This document shows positions 36,803 through 46,892 of a stretch of DNA of 50,784 nucleotides, piece after piece (within the stretch, counting starts at the first letter, position 1; each line of letters starts with the position of its first letter). The notes beneath the pieces were generated by a model. That model saw only the letters and a list, made by a program, of their open reading frames with translations, made no database searches and was not told the origin of the DNA. A program made the position numbers and the translations under genes. This stretch comes from Acidobacteriota bacterium. Lineage in GTDB: Bacteria; Acidobacteriota; UBA6911; RPQK01; DATIPO01. The DNA lies in contig DATIPQ010000099.1 in NCBI GenBank assembly GCA_035471785.1, positions 1 to 50,784 on the forward strand, in the 5' to 3' direction.

Positions 36803-38791
36803 ATGTTCGAGCGAATTTTGGCGCTGCTTCTTTTGAGCGGCCCTTGCCTGACGGCCCAGGACGCCCTGCCTCTGTCCAGCCTCTCCGACGACGGATCGTT
36901 GGCGCTCCACACCCTTTACACCGCCCCCCGCGACCGCACCCTCTACGCCCTTGACCAGGGATACCGGCTGAGCATGCGCGATCCCTCCCAGCCCCTGGGC
37001 CTGCATACCGACAGCGCCGGGAGCCTCAGCTTCTATTTCAAGCGCGAGACCCTGCTGGTGGGTCCGGTGGGGGATTTCGCGCGTCCGCCCCGCATGCAGG
37101 AGAATTATTCGGACGCCGCCTTCCTCAGTTATTCGCCCTTGCAGGGAATCGAAGTGGAACACCGCTTGGCGGTCTTCTCCTCCACGCTCTTGATTCAGGA
37201 ACTGACTCTCGCCAATCGGGGAGCGGAGGAGCAGGAAATCCAGGTCCTGACCCTTTACCAGCGCGACGAACCGGTGCACAAGGCCGAGCTGAAGGGGCAC
37301 GACGACGCCTTGTTCTTCTCTCACAAGGAGTCATGGAAAGACTGGGCGTCGGTCAGGCTGGAGGCCTTCGAGGAGGAATTGGAGGACCTCATTCTGCTCG
37401 ACCGCAAGGCTGAATCCTGGGGCGGCTATGAGGGGGGAGCCGAGGAGTTTCTGGCTCACGCACGAGCGCCCTCGCTTTCGGGCCTGGCGCCCAAGAAGCC
37501 GCGGGCGCTGGCACTGGCGGCCACGCTCACCATTCCCGCGGGGGAAAGCAGCACACTCAGGGTGATTCGGGCCTCGGGCCTGCATCGCGGCTTGATCTGG
37601 ACTCAAGCCAACCGCATTATCTTTACCTTCCCTTTTGAAGAGATCTTCGAGCAGAGCCGCCAACGCTACCAGCCGGCCATGGAGGGCGCACGGCGCGGCT
37701 TGACCGAGTGGCAGGCACTTTCGCTGGCCCGCCAGATGATGTTTCCGCCTCAGGGTTCGGCCGCCTATCCCTTCCTCGTCGATTCCCGCGAACCCACCTG
37801 GGCGGGCGGCCATGACGGTCAGAGCCTCTTCACTTCGCTGGCCTTGCTGGCCTTGGCTCAAGTCGACCTGCAGGCCGCTCAGGACGCCTTGCGCCTTTTC
37901 ATGGCCCAGCAGCGCCCTGACGGCTCCTTTCCTGCAAGGGCTGTGCCCTATCCCCAGGAGTATGTCGGCAAGAAAGCGCCCCGCGGCGACTCGGTCCCCC
38001 TTTTCGCCTGGCTCAGCCTGCAACTTCACCGGCGGGGGGCCGAGGGCGGCTTCTTGCAGGAATCCTACTTGGCCGCCGTCCGCAACGCCGAATACCTGCT
38101 GCGCTGCGACCGAGACGGCGACGGACTCATCGAGTGGAGGCAGCCGCCTGAGGGACTGCCCTATGGCCTGGACGTACGCCTGGGCGCGCCCGATCCCGGA
38201 CTCAACGCCTTGCTGGTGAGCGAATTGGAGAGTCTGGGCCACATGGCGGCGGCCTTGGAGCGGCCCGATCAAGCCCGGGCCTGGCATTCTCGCGCCCGCG
38301 CTTTGGCCCGGCGCATGAATGAGCGGCTGTGGGACCAGCAGGACGCCCTTTACCGCTCGCCGCCGAACAAAGACGGCAAGTCCAATCCTCTCAGCATCTC
38401 CTCGTTCTTGCCGCTGTGGGCAGGAGTGCCGGATGCCGCCCAGGCCCGGCGCATGCTCGACCACCTCAGCGGCAAGGGCCGCTTTCGCGTGGAGGCTGGC
38501 ATCGCCCTCTATCCTCGCCCGCAGGGCCGGCCCCAGGAGGTAAACGGTTCCTGCTGCGGTCCCCAGACCGTGTCGCTGCCCCTCAACTACCTGTTGTGGG
38601 AGGGCATGCGGCGTTACGGTTTCGTCGAGGAAGCCGATGGCTTGGGCCGCAGCCTGCGCTCGGCCGTCCGCCGGGGAATGCTGCAACGGGGCTTTATAAC
38701 CGACACCTTTTCGGGGGACGGCGGGCAGGCTTCATCGCGTCCTCACGTGTTGGGGTCCCTGATCGCCCTGATGGGCTCGTCGACACCCTGA
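36803..38791 (+). CDS. Secreted MGH1-type (alpha/alpha)6 glycoside hydrolase
   Basis: A 662-residue protein with a signal peptide (hydrophobic residues 4-17, ending LTAQ). Residues 30-260 form a beta-rich N-domain like that of glycogen-debranching enzymes (TLYTAPRDRTL, EVEHRLAVFSS, ELTLANRGAEEQEI). Residues 300-655 are helical-barrel: WAGGHDGQSLFTSLALL, QRPDGSFPARAVPYP, LLRCDRDGDGLIEWRQ and NGSCCGPQTVSLPLNYLLWE. This matches the mannosylglycerate-hydrolase-like/GH63-type barrel. It probably hydrolyses an alpha-linked sugar or glycoside outside the cytoplasm; the substrate is unknown. It starts 30 bp after the MITE-like element, so its promoter may lie within or be supplied by that element. 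Confidence 0.75.
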   Translation: MFERILALLLLSGPCLTAQDALPLSSLSDDGSLALHTLYTAPRDRTLYALDQGYRLSMRDPSQPLGLHTDSAGSLSFYFKRETLLVGPVGDFARPPRMQENYSDAAFLSYSPLQGIEVEHRLAVFSSTLLIQELTLANRGAEEQEIQVLTLYQRDEPVHKAELKGHDDALFFSHKESWKDWASVRLEAFEEELEDLILLDRKAESWGGYEGGAEEFLAHARAPSLSGLAPKKPRALALAATLTIPAGESSTLRVIRASGLHRGLIWTQANRIIFTFPFEEIFEQSRQRYQPAMEGARRGLTEWQALSLARQMMFPPQGSAAYPFLVDSREPTWAGGHDGQSLFTSLALLALAQVDLQAAQDALRLFMAQQRPDGSFPARAVPYPQEYVGKKAPRGDSVPLFAWLSLQLHRRGAEGGFLQESYLAAVRNAEYLLRCDRDGDGLIEWRQPPEGLPYGLDVRLGAPDPGLNALLVSELESLGHMAAALERPDQARAWHSRARALARRMNERLWDQQDALYRSPPNKDGKSNPLSISSFLPLWAGVPDAAQARRMLDHLSGKGRFRVEAGIALYPRPQGRPQEVNGSCCGPQTVSLPLNYLLWEGMRRYGFVEEADGLGRSLRSAVRRGMLQRGFITDTFSGDGGQASSRPHVLGSLIALMGSSTP

Positions 38792-38839
38792 AGGGCGGCG
38801 CCCTTGTCGCGGCAAGGCGTCTTCCGCGATACTGGACGG

Positions 38840-40162
38840 ATGAAACCCATCGCCATTTTTGCCAGCCTGCTTTTCCTGGTGGCGGGAGTAGCGCTCTCGC
38901 TGGAAACCGTCCCTCGACAAGAAGACGGACTGCATCGCCAAATCGACCAACGGGTGGAGGCCGTCGAAGATCAGGTTGTCGCCTGGCGGCGCGATTTCCA
39001 CCGCCACCCCGAGCTTTCCAACCGTGAATTCCGCACCGCTTCCAAGGTGGCCGATCACCTGCGTTCGCTGGGCATGGAGGTGCAGACCGAGGTGGCTCAT
39101 ACGGGGGTTGTCGGACTGCTGCGAGGCGGCCGTCCGGGACCCGTGGTGGCCCTGCGAGCCGATATGGACGGTCTGCCCGTCACCGAGGCCACCGGACTGG
39201 AGTTCGCGTCCACCCAACGGGCTACCTACAACGGCCAAGAGGTGGGAGTCATGCACGCCTGCGGACACGATTCCCACGTGGCCATATTGATGGGAGCGGC
39301 CCAGGTGCTGGCCTCCCTGAGGGATCAACTGCCGGGGACGGTCAAGTTCATCTTTCAGCCCGCCGAGGAGGGAGCTCCCCGCGGCGAGGAGGGCGGCGCT
39401 GAACTGATGGTCAAGGAAGGCGTGATGGAGAACCCTGTGCCCGGTGCCGTCTTCGGTCTCCACATCTCCTCCACCATGCCGGTCAACACCGTCAACTACC
39501 GGCCCGGAGGGCTGATGGCCAGCGCCGACGTGCTGCGCATCAAGGTCAAGGGAAAGCAGACCCACGGCGCCTCGCCCTTCCTGGGCATCGACCCCATCGT
39601 GGTATCGGCTCAGATCATCATGGGCTTGCAGACCATCGTCAGCCGTCAAACGGACATCACTCAAGCACCCGCCATCGTAACCATCGGAATGATCCGCGGC
39701 GGCGTGCGTTCCAACATCATCCCCAACCAGGTGGAGATGGAGGGCACCATCCGGGCTCTCGATACCGACATGCAGAAGGACATTCACGAGCGCATCCGGC
39801 GGACGGCCAACTCCATCGCGGAATCGGCCGGCGCCGAGGCCGAGGTCGAAATCGACATCGGCTACCCCGTCACCCACAACGACGAGCGCCTGACCGAGGC
39901 GGTGCTGCCCACCGTGTACCGCGTGGCCGGGCAAGAGCAGGTCATAGTCGTGCCTCCCATAACGGGTGCCGAGGACTTCTCCTTTTACGCTCAGGAAGTG
40001 CCGGGATTCTTCTTCTTCCTGGGCGCCAAGCCGCCTCACCTGCAAGAGCCCACCGCCCACCACACCCCTGAGTTCCTCATCGATGAAGATTCCTTCGACC
40101 TGGGGGTCAGGCTTCTGGTCAATCTGACGGTCGACTACCTCAACGGCGAGATTCAGCGTTGA
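38840..40162 (+). CDS. Exported M20-family amidohydrolase
   Basis: A 440-residue zinc amidohydrolase of the M20D (hippurate hydrolase/IAA-amino-acid hydrolase) type, with an N-terminal hydrophobic signal segment. RDFHRHPELSNRE opens the catalytic domain. ALRADMDGLPV, HACGHDSHVAIL, FQPAEEG and the dimerisation domain with KGKQTHGASP follow; ITGAEDFSFYAQEVPG is the last metal-site block. Relatives remove acyl groups from amino acids or cleave peptides. The signal segment places it in the periplasm or outside. It starts 48 bp after the glycosidase, so the two may be co-expressed in scavenging. Confidence 0.9.
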   Translation: MKPIAIFASLLFLVAGVALSLETVPRQEDGLHRQIDQRVEAVEDQVVAWRRDFHRHPELSNREFRTASKVADHLRSLGMEVQTEVAHTGVVGLLRGGRPGPVVALRADMDGLPVTEATGLEFASTQRATYNGQEVGVMHACGHDSHVAILMGAAQVLASLRDQLPGTVKFIFQPAEEGAPRGEEGGAELMVKEGVMENPVPGAVFGLHISSTMPVNTVNYRPGGLMASADVLRIKVKGKQTHGASPFLGIDPIVVSAQIIMGLQTIVSRQTDITQAPAIVTIGMIRGGVRSNIIPNQVEMEGTIRALDTDMQKDIHERIRRTANSIAESAGAEAEVEIDIGYPVTHNDERLTEAVLPTVYRVAGQEQVIVVPPITGAEDFSFYAQEVPGFFFFLGAKPPHLQEPTAHHTPEFLIDEDSFDLGVRLLVNLTVDYLNGEIQR

Positions 40163-40169
40163 TCGACGG

Positions 40170-41711
40170 CTACAGGATGAAGGTGATCACCACGAAGATG
40201 GGGACCAGGACCACCAGGCTGTAGAGCATGTAGCCGAAGAAGGAAGGCATGCGCACGCCTGACTGTTCGGCAATGCTCTTGACCATGAAGTTGGGCCCGT
40301 TGCCGATATAGGAGTTGGCTCCCATGAAAACGGCTCCCAGCGAGATGGCGATCAGGAAGGGTTCTGCGATGGTGCGTCCCGCCCCCAGTGCAACGGTGGC
40401 TGCGCCCTGCACCTCCATGACCACCGCGGTTTCGAAGAACACGACGTAGGTGGGAGCGTTGTCGAGGAAGCTGGAAAGGACGCCGGTGATCCAAAAGAAT
40501 CCAGCACCGCTGTTGAGGCCCAAATCGGCTCCTCGGGCGTGAAGGATCTCGATGGGAACCTGCATGGTGATGAAAATGCCCGAGAAAAGCGCCGCGACCT
40601 CGAGAATGGCGTGATAATTGAAGTCATTGGCCGCGCGGGTGGCGGGTCGAGTGGTCAGCAGCGAGACGGCCACCAGCAGGCACATCAAGGTTTCGCGCAA
40701 GAAGACCGGTGTGTAGACGGAAGTTCCAAGCAGGGGTTTGCCTGGGACCACGAATGCGACGCAAAGGACCACCAGCCCCAGCAGGACCAGATTATGGGTG
40801 CCTCGCAGGCGCAGGCTGCGCACTTGCCGGCGGTCGAGCCGCAGGTCCTCGGGACGCTCCCGCCCGTACTCGATTCGGTCCCAGATGTAGTAAATGACCA
40901 GCAGAGCCACGTTGACCCCCACCCAGTAGGGCCAGAGATCCAGCGTCCAGGTGAAGGGAACCCCTCTCAGATAGCCCAGGAAGAGTGGAGGATCGCCGAT
41001 GGGCAGCAACAGTCCCCCGCAATTGCACACCGTGAAGATGAAGAAAATGACTGTATGGCGGACCTTGCGGCGTTCCCTGTTGGTGCTCAAGAGGGGCCTG
41101 ATCAGCACCATGGCCGCCCCCGTCGTCCCGATGAAGCTGGCCAACAGCGTCCCCGTGGCCAGGAAGCTGGTGTTGATGATGGGGTGGGCTTGCAGGTCTC
41201 CCGTCAGGCTGACGCCGCCGCTGATGACGTAGAGGGCGAAGAGCAAGATGATGAAGGGAATGAACTCGGCGAAGATGGCATTGCTGAAAGCCGCCCAGAC
41301 GGTAGGAAATCCGGCCGCAACATGCTCGGCGTGGGTGAAATGATTGCTGATTCCGCCGGGGTGCAGAAGGAAATAGTAGAAGAGCGTCACGATCCCCAAG
41401 CAAGCTGCCACCGCAAAGCGGTTGAGGTTGGAGTGCCACCAGTGCGCCGTGCGTCGGATGAGGGGCAGAAAGGCGATGGCCAGCAGAATTCCCGCAAAGG
41501 GCGCCACCGCCCACAAGGGAGGGACATAGTCAACCGCGTTCTCAACCGTTTCGCCATGCCCGCCTTGGCCGTGGTCGCCTCCTGCGTGCGGCAGCCATCC
41601 GGCCGCCAGCACCAGCAGGAAGAGGACGGCCGTGGCAATGAGAGCCAATGCCACCCAGCGGGATCGGCGGTGCATGGCTTCGACGTCAACTTCCGGCCTG
41701 AACTTCTCCAT
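40170..41711 (-). CDS. nhaD: NhaD-type sodium/proton antiporter (ion-transporter superfamily)
   Basis: A 513-residue inner-membrane carrier with about twelve hydrophobic helices. Features of the NhaD/ArsB/citrate-transporter group include [71 protein letters not shown] and [15 protein letters not shown]. The re-entrant loops with GDPPL and DNAPT are the usual ion and substrate sites. It probably exchanges Na+ for H+; a dicarboxylate substrate cannot be excluded. A His/Gly-rich loop after the first helix ([10 protein letters not shown]) is unusual and might bind metal. It is convergent with the M20 gene and divergent from ald. Confidence 0.85.
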   Translation of the reverse strand: MEKFRPEVDVEAMHRRSRWVALALIATAVLFLLVLAAGWLPHAGGDHGQGGHGETVENAVDYVPPLWAVAPFAGILLAIAFLPLIRRTAHWWHSNLNRFAVAACLGIVTLFYYFLLHPGGISNHFTHAEHVAAGFPTVWAAFSNAIFAEFIPFIILLFALYVISGGVSLTGDLQAHPIINTSFLATGTLLASFIGTTGAAMVLIRPLLSTNRERRKVRHTVIFFIFTVCNCGGLLLPIGDPPLFLGYLRGVPFTWTLDLWPYWVGVNVALLVIYYIWDRIEYGRERPEDLRLDRRQVRSLRLRGTHNLVLLGLVVLCVAFVVPGKPLLGTSVYTPVFLRETLMCLLVAVSLLTTRPATRAANDFNYHAILEVAALFSGIFITMQVPIEILHARGADLGLNSGAGFFWITGVLSSFLDNAPTYVVFFETAVVMEVQGAATVALGAGRTIAEPFLIAISLGAVFMGANSYIGNGPNFMVKSIAEQSGVRMPSFFGYMLYSLVVLVPIFVVITFIL

Positions 41712-41885
41712 GGATCCCTAAACCTGCCCCTTGCTGCTTCGAGGCGCCCCCGTACGCTTTGCGCGAGGGGCTACTTTAGCATAACGGCGAGCTGCCACGG
41801 GATGAGATGAGCAGTATCTGGCGTGGCCGCGGCGGCTTTCTCCCAACTAATGGGGACCGGCCCTTTCCTTTCACCGAGAAATCGA

Positions 41886-41891
41886 TAGAAT
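41886..41891 (+). promoter_or_regulatory. Putative -10 element of ald
   Basis: TAGAAT, the same -10 variant as upstream of fumC, lies 48 bases before the ald GTG start. No convincing -35 is seen. The transcript would have a leader of about 40 bases that includes the ribosome site AAGAAAGGGG. Confidence 0.4.
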
Positions 41892-41939
41892 GAGACGCGA
41901 GGCGAGGCTGCAAATGAGATTCAAGAAAGGGGCGAGCTT

Positions 41940-43052
41940 GTGCTGATAGGACTGCCGAAAGAGATCAAGGACAATGAGTCGCGCGTAGGGATGGTGCCGT
42001 CCGGCGTGCACGCGTTGGTTGTGGCCGGCCATACCGTCTACGTCGAGAAGGGCGCCGGCCACAGCTCGGGATTCAGCGACCGCGAGTATGAAAGCGCCGG
42101 CGCCGAAACGGTCGACAGCGCCGACGATGTCTACCTGCGCAGCGACATGATCGTCAAGGTCAAGGAGCCCATCGAGCCCGAGTATGAGCGGATGCGCGAA
42201 GGCCAGATCATGTTCAGCTACCTGCACCTGGCTCCTCTGCCCGGTCTCACTCAGGTGCTGCTCGAGCGCAAGGTGACCGGCGTGGCCTACGAGACCATCC
42301 CCGACCGCGGAGGAAGCCTGCCTCTGCTCACTCCCATGAGCGAAGTGGCCGGACGCATGTCGATCATCGTGGGCAGCTACTATCTTCAGAAGCCGCACGG
42401 CGGACGAGGCGTCCTGTTGGGCGGCGTCCCGGGAGTTTGGCCCGCCCGCGTGGTCATCATCGGCGGCGGAACGGTGGGCGTCAACGCCGCCAAGATGGCC
42501 ATGGGACTGGGGGCCCACGTCACGATTCTGGACGTCAACCTCGAGAAACTGCGCGAGTTGGACGACCTCTTTTTCGGCAAGATCCTGACCATCTACTCCA
42601 ACCAGTACAACATCCAGAAATCGTTGGAGACGGCTGATCTGGCGGTAGGCGCCGTGCTCATTCCCGGTGCCAACGCCCCCAAACTGGTCACCCGCGAAAT
42701 GATCGACGCCATGCAGCCCGGGGCGGTAGCCGTCGACGTGGCGGTCGATCAGGGCGGCTGCTTCGAAACCACGCGTCCCACCACCCACAGCGATCCCGTC
42801 TACGAGGTGGACGGAGTGGTGCACTACTGCGTGACCAACATGCCGGGCGCCATGCCCCGCACTTCCACCTTCGCCCTCACCAACGCAACCTTGCCCTACG
42901 TGCTCAAGATCGCTGAATTGGGCTTGAAGGGGGCCATCGAAGAGAATCCGCTCCTCGGGGACGGCGTCAACACCTTCAAGGGCCATGTGACCTGCCGCCC
43001 CGTGGCCGAGGCTCAGAACCGTGAGCATCGTGCGTTCAAAGACATCGCTTGA
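41940..43052 (+). CDS. ald: Alanine dehydrogenase
   Basis: A 370-residue NAD-dependent enzyme interconverting L-alanine and pyruvate plus ammonia. [20 protein letters not shown] is the family N-terminus. KVKEP and YLHLAPLP carry the pyruvate-binding Lys and catalytic His. The Rossmann motif is [20 protein letters not shown], and the C-terminal [15 protein letters not shown] is an Ald signature. The GTG start has AAGAAAGGGG upstream. The 3' end overlaps the next gene by 32 bases in another frame. Confidence 0.96.
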   Translation: MLIGLPKEIKDNESRVGMVPSGVHALVVAGHTVYVEKGAGHSSGFSDREYESAGAETVDSADDVYLRSDMIVKVKEPIEPEYERMREGQIMFSYLHLAPLPGLTQVLLERKVTGVAYETIPDRGGSLPLLTPMSEVAGRMSIIVGSYYLQKPHGGRGVLLGGVPGVWPARVVIIGGGTVGVNAAKMAMGLGAHVTILDVNLEKLRELDDLFFGKILTIYSNQYNIQKSLETADLAVGAVLIPGANAPKLVTREMIDAMQPGAVAVDVAVDQGGCFETTRPTTHSDPVYEVDGVVHYCVTNMPGAMPRTSTFALTNATLPYVLKIAELGLKGAIEENPLLGDGVNTFKGHVTCRPVAEAQNREHRAFKDIA

Positions 43053-43842
43053 GCCGACGGCGCCGGAAGCGTCCGGTCACCGTGAGAGCCGAAACCCGGC
43101 CGGCGAATGGATCCTGATCCTGGACCGGCCCCGCGGCGGCGAGGAGAACATGCTCATCGACCGCCGCCTGCTCTACGATCTGGAGTCCGATCCGCGTCCT
43201 CGCAGCGTGCTGCGCCTCTACGCCTGGAAGGAGCCGACCATTTCCCTGGGCAAGCACCAGAGGACCGAACTGGCCGTGGACGCCCAGGCTTGTCTGCAAA
43301 GGGGTGTGCCCATCGTCCGCCGTCCCACCGGCGGACGGGCCGTCCTCCACGCCGACGAACTGACCTATGCCGTGCTTTCCAACGACCGGCGCCTTTTTCC
43401 CCGCCAGGGCGTCCTCGATACCTATCGCGCCATCGCCCGCGCCCTTCAGCATGGATTGGCTCTGGCGGGCGTCGATTGCGTCCTCTCCCGTGCCCCGGCA
43501 GCAGCAAAACGCAAAGAGCCCGCCCCCTCGCCCGCACGAGGACGCCAGGCACCCTGTTTCACTTCTCCCAACCGCTACGAACTTCTGGTCGATGGACGCA
43601 AGATCGCGGGAAGCGCACAACGGCGGCTGCGTCGGGCTTTTCTGCAGCACGGCTCCATTCCTCTCAGCGTCGACTACGCGCTGATGGGAGAGCTGCTGGC
43701 GGCGTCCCCCGCTGTGCTGCGCGCTTCCTTGGTTTCGGCGGGCCGGGCCGCAGCCCGTCCGCTCGACTTCCGCCAACTGGCTGAGGCCCTTGCCCAGGCC
43801 TTCAAGATGGTCTTTCCGGGATGCTGGAGGCAACGGCGCTAG
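43021..43842 (+). CDS. Lipoate-protein ligase A family protein
   Basis: A 273-residue protein of the biotin/lipoate ligase fold. [22 protein letters not shown] is like the family N-terminus in which the ligase is tethered to its substrate pocket. [22 protein letters not shown] is the conserved adenylate loop, and [30 protein letters not shown] contains the catalytic Lys (KIAGSAQ). The C-terminal accessory domain of full LplA is missing, so it may be an octanoyl- or lipoyl-transferase of the LipM/LipL kind. It attaches or transfers acyl groups for 2-oxoacid dehydrogenases. Translation probably begins at GTG 43021 inside ald; the start is uncertain. Confidence 0.82.
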   Translation: MSIVRSKTSLEPTAPEASGHRESRNPAGEWILILDRPRGGEENMLIDRRLLYDLESDPRPRSVLRLYAWKEPTISLGKHQRTELAVDAQACLQRGVPIVRRPTGGRAVLHADELTYAVLSNDRRLFPRQGVLDTYRAIARALQHGLALAGVDCVLSRAPAAAKRKEPAPSPARGRQAPCFTSPNRYELLVDGRKIAGSAQRRLRRAFLQHGSIPLSVDYALMGELLAASPAVLRASLVSAGRAAARPLDFRQLAEALAQAFKMVFPGCWRQRR

Positions 43843-43855
43843 CCGGGTACAAGGC

Positions 43856-43886
43856 TTGGACTTTTCTGCACAAGATGTGGTATATC
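43856..43886 (+). promoter_or_regulatory. Putative promoter of hrcA
   Basis: TTGGAC (43856-43861) and TATATC (43881-43886) are 19 bp apart, and TGG precedes the -10, giving an extended -10. They precede hrcA and a CIRCE-like sequence. The wide spacing lowers confidence. Confidence 0.4.
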
Positions 43887-43892
43887 AATAAG

Positions 43893-43918
43893 TTAGCTGC
43901 AAACTTAAGGAGTGCTGC
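43893..43918 (+). promoter_or_regulatory. Degenerate CIRCE-like operator before hrcA
   Basis: TTAGCTGCA, eight bases, then GAGTGCTGC. The CIRCE consensus is TTAGCACTC-N9-GAGTGCTAA: the right half matches 7 of 9, the left mainly TTAGC, and the spacer is one base short. The right half overlaps the ribosome site AAGGAG of hrcA. The position fits HrcA autoregulation, but the match is imperfect. Confidence 0.35.
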
Positions 43919-43924
43919 GCCGAC

Positions 43925-45004
43925 ATGTCTGCTCAACAGGAAGTTGAAGAACTCAGCGAACGCCAGCGCAACCTTCTCAAGGCCGTTATCCGGGAATATG
44001 TGGAAACGGGCAAGCCGGTCGGCTCGCGCAGACTGACCAAGCTCGATCCCGAGGGCATGAGTGCTGCCACCATCCGCAACGCGATGGCCGATCTTGAGGA
44101 CCTCGGCTTCGTCACCCAGCCTCACACTTCAGCCGGGCGGGTTCCCACCGCCGAAGGCTACCGCTTTTACGTCGACTCCCTGATCGAAGCCGGGCCGCTC
44201 TCGCGCCGCGACCTGGAGAAGATCAAAGAGAGTCTGGCTCAGGAAAGCGATCCCGGAGAACTGATGGACAAGACCTCCAAGATCTTGTCCTCTTTCTCTA
44301 ACAACCTGGGTTTCGTACTGGCGCCGCCCATCTCTTCCATCGTCATCAAGCGCATCGAGTTCATCAAGATCGCCCATCGGCGCGTGGTGGTCCTGCTGGT
44401 TTCCAAGAGCGGACTCGTGCAGCACCGGACCATCCAGACCGGGGAGGACTGGGAGCAGACCGAGTTGGATCAGGCGGGCCGCTACCTGGCCACTCATTTC
44501 TCGGGCAAGACCCTGACCGAGACCCGGGCCGAACTGCTGGCCATGATGTCGGAAGAGAAGGCCCTCTACGACCGCATGCTCAAAAACGTCATCCTGCTCG
44601 GTTCGGCGGGACTGATGGCTCACGAAGAGGACGACCCGTCGGAGGGCGAGGTTTACTTCGGCGGCATGAGCGGCATCATGGAAAAGCCTGAGATGGCTGA
44701 CGTCAATCGCATGATCAGCCTCTTCGAAGCCTTCGAGGAGAAAAGCCGGCTGGTTCAGATCATCTCCCAATGCCTGCGCAGGGAGGATCCCAGCGGGCCG
44801 GCCGTCACCATCGGGCTCGACGACAGCCTTCCGGCCGAGTTGCGCGATTGGACCATCATCTCCTCTCCCTACCGCAGTGAAAGCCGCATCATGGGCGGTC
44901 TGGGCGTCATCGGTCCCTCGCGCATGGAATATGAAAAAGCCATCAGTTTGGTAGACTATGTGGCCAAGCTGGTGGGCAAGCTGATCAGCCAGCAGGAGTT
45001 TTAG
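43925..45004 (+). CDS. hrcA: Heat-inducible transcription repressor HrcA
   Basis: A 359-residue repressor that binds CIRCE and is stabilised by GroEL. The N-terminal winged helix contains LLKAVIREYVETGKPVGSR and GMSAATIRNAMADLEDLGF, followed by QPHTSAGRVPTAEGYRFYVD, an HrcA hallmark. The GAF-like middle and C-terminal domain ends with GGLGVIGPSRMEYEKAISLV. ATG 43925 follows AAGGAG at 43907-43912. It heads the hrcA-grpE-dnaJ group. Confidence 0.96.
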   Translation: MSAQQEVEELSERQRNLLKAVIREYVETGKPVGSRRLTKLDPEGMSAATIRNAMADLEDLGFVTQPHTSAGRVPTAEGYRFYVDSLIEAGPLSRRDLEKIKESLAQESDPGELMDKTSKILSSFSNNLGFVLAPPISSIVIKRIEFIKIAHRRVVVLLVSKSGLVQHRTIQTGEDWEQTELDQAGRYLATHFSGKTLTETRAELLAMMSEEKALYDRMLKNVILLGSAGLMAHEEDDPSEGEVYFGGMSGIMEKPEMADVNRMISLFEAFEEKSRLVQIISQCLRREDPSGPAVTIGLDDSLPAELRDWTIISSPYRSESRIMGGLGVIGPSRMEYEKAISLVDYVAKLVGKLISQQEF

Positions 45005-45071
45005 CTCAGCCAGGCACACCCATTACCGGGTTGCTTGCCAATCCCGAACGAGCATCTTACATACATGTACC

Positions 45072-45728
45072 ATGAGCAAGAAAGCTGAAAAGCGCGTGGC
45101 CGAAATCGAAGGCGAGAACTCCCAGGTCGAGCAGGATCAGGAGCAGGAACTGCACGATCCCGGAATCGGTCCCTCTGAATCGGATCAAGAGGTGTCGGAG
45201 GAATTGCGGCGCCAATGGGAAGATCGCATCGGCGAATTGAAGAGAGAACGCAGCGAATACCAGGACTTGCTGCAGCGCAAGCAGGCCGAGTTCGAAAACT
45301 ACCGCAAACGGACCTTGCGCGAGCGCGAGGGGATACGCCTGGCGGCCCAATCCGAGGTCTTGCGCAGCTTGCTGAGCGTGGCCGACGCCTGCCAGGCCGG
45401 CATCGAGAGCATGCCCCAGGACGAAGATGAGCCCCGCCTCCAGAGTTATCGCGACGGATACGAACTGCTGGCTAAAGAGATCGACAAGGTTTTCAGCAAC
45501 TTCGGCGTAGAGGAGGTGCCGGGTCAGGGGGAACCCTTCAATCCCAACCTCCACGAAGCCGTGATGCGGGAGGAATCCGAAGAACATCCCGACGGGATCA
45601 TACTGGAGGAGTTCCGCAAGGGATACCGTATCGGAGACTATTTGCTGCGCCCCTCCCAGGTAAAGGTGTCCGTCCGGCCCCAAAGCGAGGAAGAGGGCCA
45701 GTCGGTAGAGGTCGACATCAAGGCATAA
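45072..45728 (+). CDS. grpE: Nucleotide exchange factor GrpE
   Basis: A 218-residue DnaK co-chaperone. An acidic, Gln/Glu-rich N-terminal tail (about residues 10-45) precedes the long helix with LLQRKQAEFENYRKRTLRER, the GrpE signature region. The C-terminal beta domain has FNPNLHEAVMREES and the terminal VKVSV strand. It releases ADP from DnaK. No clear ribosome site precedes ATG 45072. TTGCCA at 45035 and TACATA at 45058 could be a weak promoter with almost no leader. Confidence 0.94.
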   Translation: MSKKAEKRVAEIEGENSQVEQDQEQELHDPGIGPSESDQEVSEELRRQWEDRIGELKRERSEYQDLLQRKQAEFENYRKRTLREREGIRLAAQSEVLRSLLSVADACQAGIESMPQDEDEPRLQSYRDGYELLAKEIDKVFSNFGVEEVPGQGEPFNPNLHEAVMREESEEHPDGIILEEFRKGYRIGDYLLRPSQVKVSVRPQSEEEGQSVEVDIKA

Positions 45729-45788
45729 GACCTGTTCCCCCTGCCTGTCCCGCTCTTTTCCCTGCTGCCACATAAGAGGAGCCGAATC

Positions 45789-46892
45789 GTGAAGCGTGAT
45801 TATTACGAAGTGCTGGGCGTCGACCGAAACGCCTCGGCCTCCGACATCAAGAAGGCCTATCGACGCCTGGCCCTCCGCTACCATCCTGATAAGAACAAGG
45901 GAGATAAGGTGTCGGAGGAGAAGTTCAAAGAAGCGGCCGAAGCCTACAGCGTCCTCAGCAACGCCGAAAAGAAAGCACGCTATGATCGCTTTGGACACTC
46001 GGGCCTGGGCCAAGGCGCCTCCAATATCGACCCCGACATCTTCAGCGATTTCGGCGACATCTTCGGCGACTTCTTCGGTTTCGACATCTTCGGCGGCGGA
46101 CGCGGCCGTCGCGGCCCCCGACCGAGGCGGGGAGCCGATCTGCGTTACGACCTTTCCATTACCTTCCAGGAAAGCGCCGAGGGGACCAAGACCAAAATCA
46201 AGATTCCGCGCACCCGGGCCTGCAAGACTTGCGACGGCAGCGGAGCCGATCCCAACCATGGCACCCAAACCTGCTCCACCTGCCAGGGCAGGGGACAGAT
46301 CGCCTATCAACAGGGCTTCTTCACCATCTCCCGCACCTGCAGCGCCTGCCAAGGCCAAGGCCAGGTCGTGAAGGAAAAGTGCCCAGACTGCGGCGGTCTG
46401 GGGCGCAAGCGGGAAGAGCGCGTGATGGAAATGAGAATTCCCGCCGGAGTTGCCTCGGGAACCCGCTTGCGCATCGGCGGAGAAGGAGAGGCCGGCGAAA
46501 ACGGCGGACCCTCGGGCGACCTCTACGTGGTGGTCAACGTCGAAGAACATCCCTTCTTCCGCCGTGAAAACGACGACGTGGTGTGCGAGATTCCCGTCAG
46601 CTTTCCGCAAGCCGCCTTGGGAGCCGACATCAATGTCCACACCCTCAACGGCGAAGAGAGAATCCGCATTCCCGAGGCCACCCAGACAGGCGATACCTTC
46701 CGCCTCAGGGACAAAGGGTTTCCCAGCCTCAACGGCCGGGGACGCGGCGATCAAGTCATCAAGGTGCGGGTCGTGACTCCCACCCAACTCTCCTCCGAAC
46801 AACGCGAACTCTACGAGCGCCTGGCCGACTTGGCCGGCGAGGACCACCACAAGGGCACCTTCTTCGACAAGGTGAGAGACTTTTTCAGTTAG
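45789..46892 (+). CDS. dnaJ: Chaperone protein DnaJ
   Basis: A 367-residue type I DnaJ. The J domain has [10 protein letters not shown] (HPD motif) within the first 70 residues. A Gly/Phe-rich linker ([17 protein letters not shown]) follows. Four zinc-finger repeats [24 protein letters not shown] and CPDCGGLG precede the substrate-binding C-terminal domain. It stimulates DnaK ATPase and hands over unfolded clients. The GTG start at 45789 has AGAGGAG nine bases upstream. dnaK itself is not between grpE and dnaJ. Confidence 0.96.
   Translation: MKRDYYEVLGVDRNASASDIKKAYRRLALRYHPDKNKGDKVSEEKFKEAAEAYSVLSNAEKKARYDRFGHSGLGQGASNIDPDIFSDFGDIFGDFFGFDIFGGGRGRRGPRPRRGADLRYDLSITFQESAEGTKTKIKIPRTRACKTCDGSGADPNHGTQTCSTCQGRGQIAYQQGFFTISRTCSACQGQGQVVKEKCPDCGGLGRKREERVMEMRIPAGVASGTRLRIGGEGEAGENGGPSGDLYVVVNVEEHPFFRRENDDVVCEIPVSFPQAALGADINVHTLNGEERIRIPEATQTGDTFRLRDKGFPSLNGRGRGDQVIKVRVVTPTQLSSEQRELYERLADLAGEDHHKGTFFDKVRDFFS

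Noticed and set aside
38732-40063. Minus-strand open frame of 443 codons opposite the M20 amidohydrolase
   Set aside because: The plus strand has every M20 motif; the minus-strand translation is low-complexity His/Gly/Asp-rich sequence typical of antisense reading.
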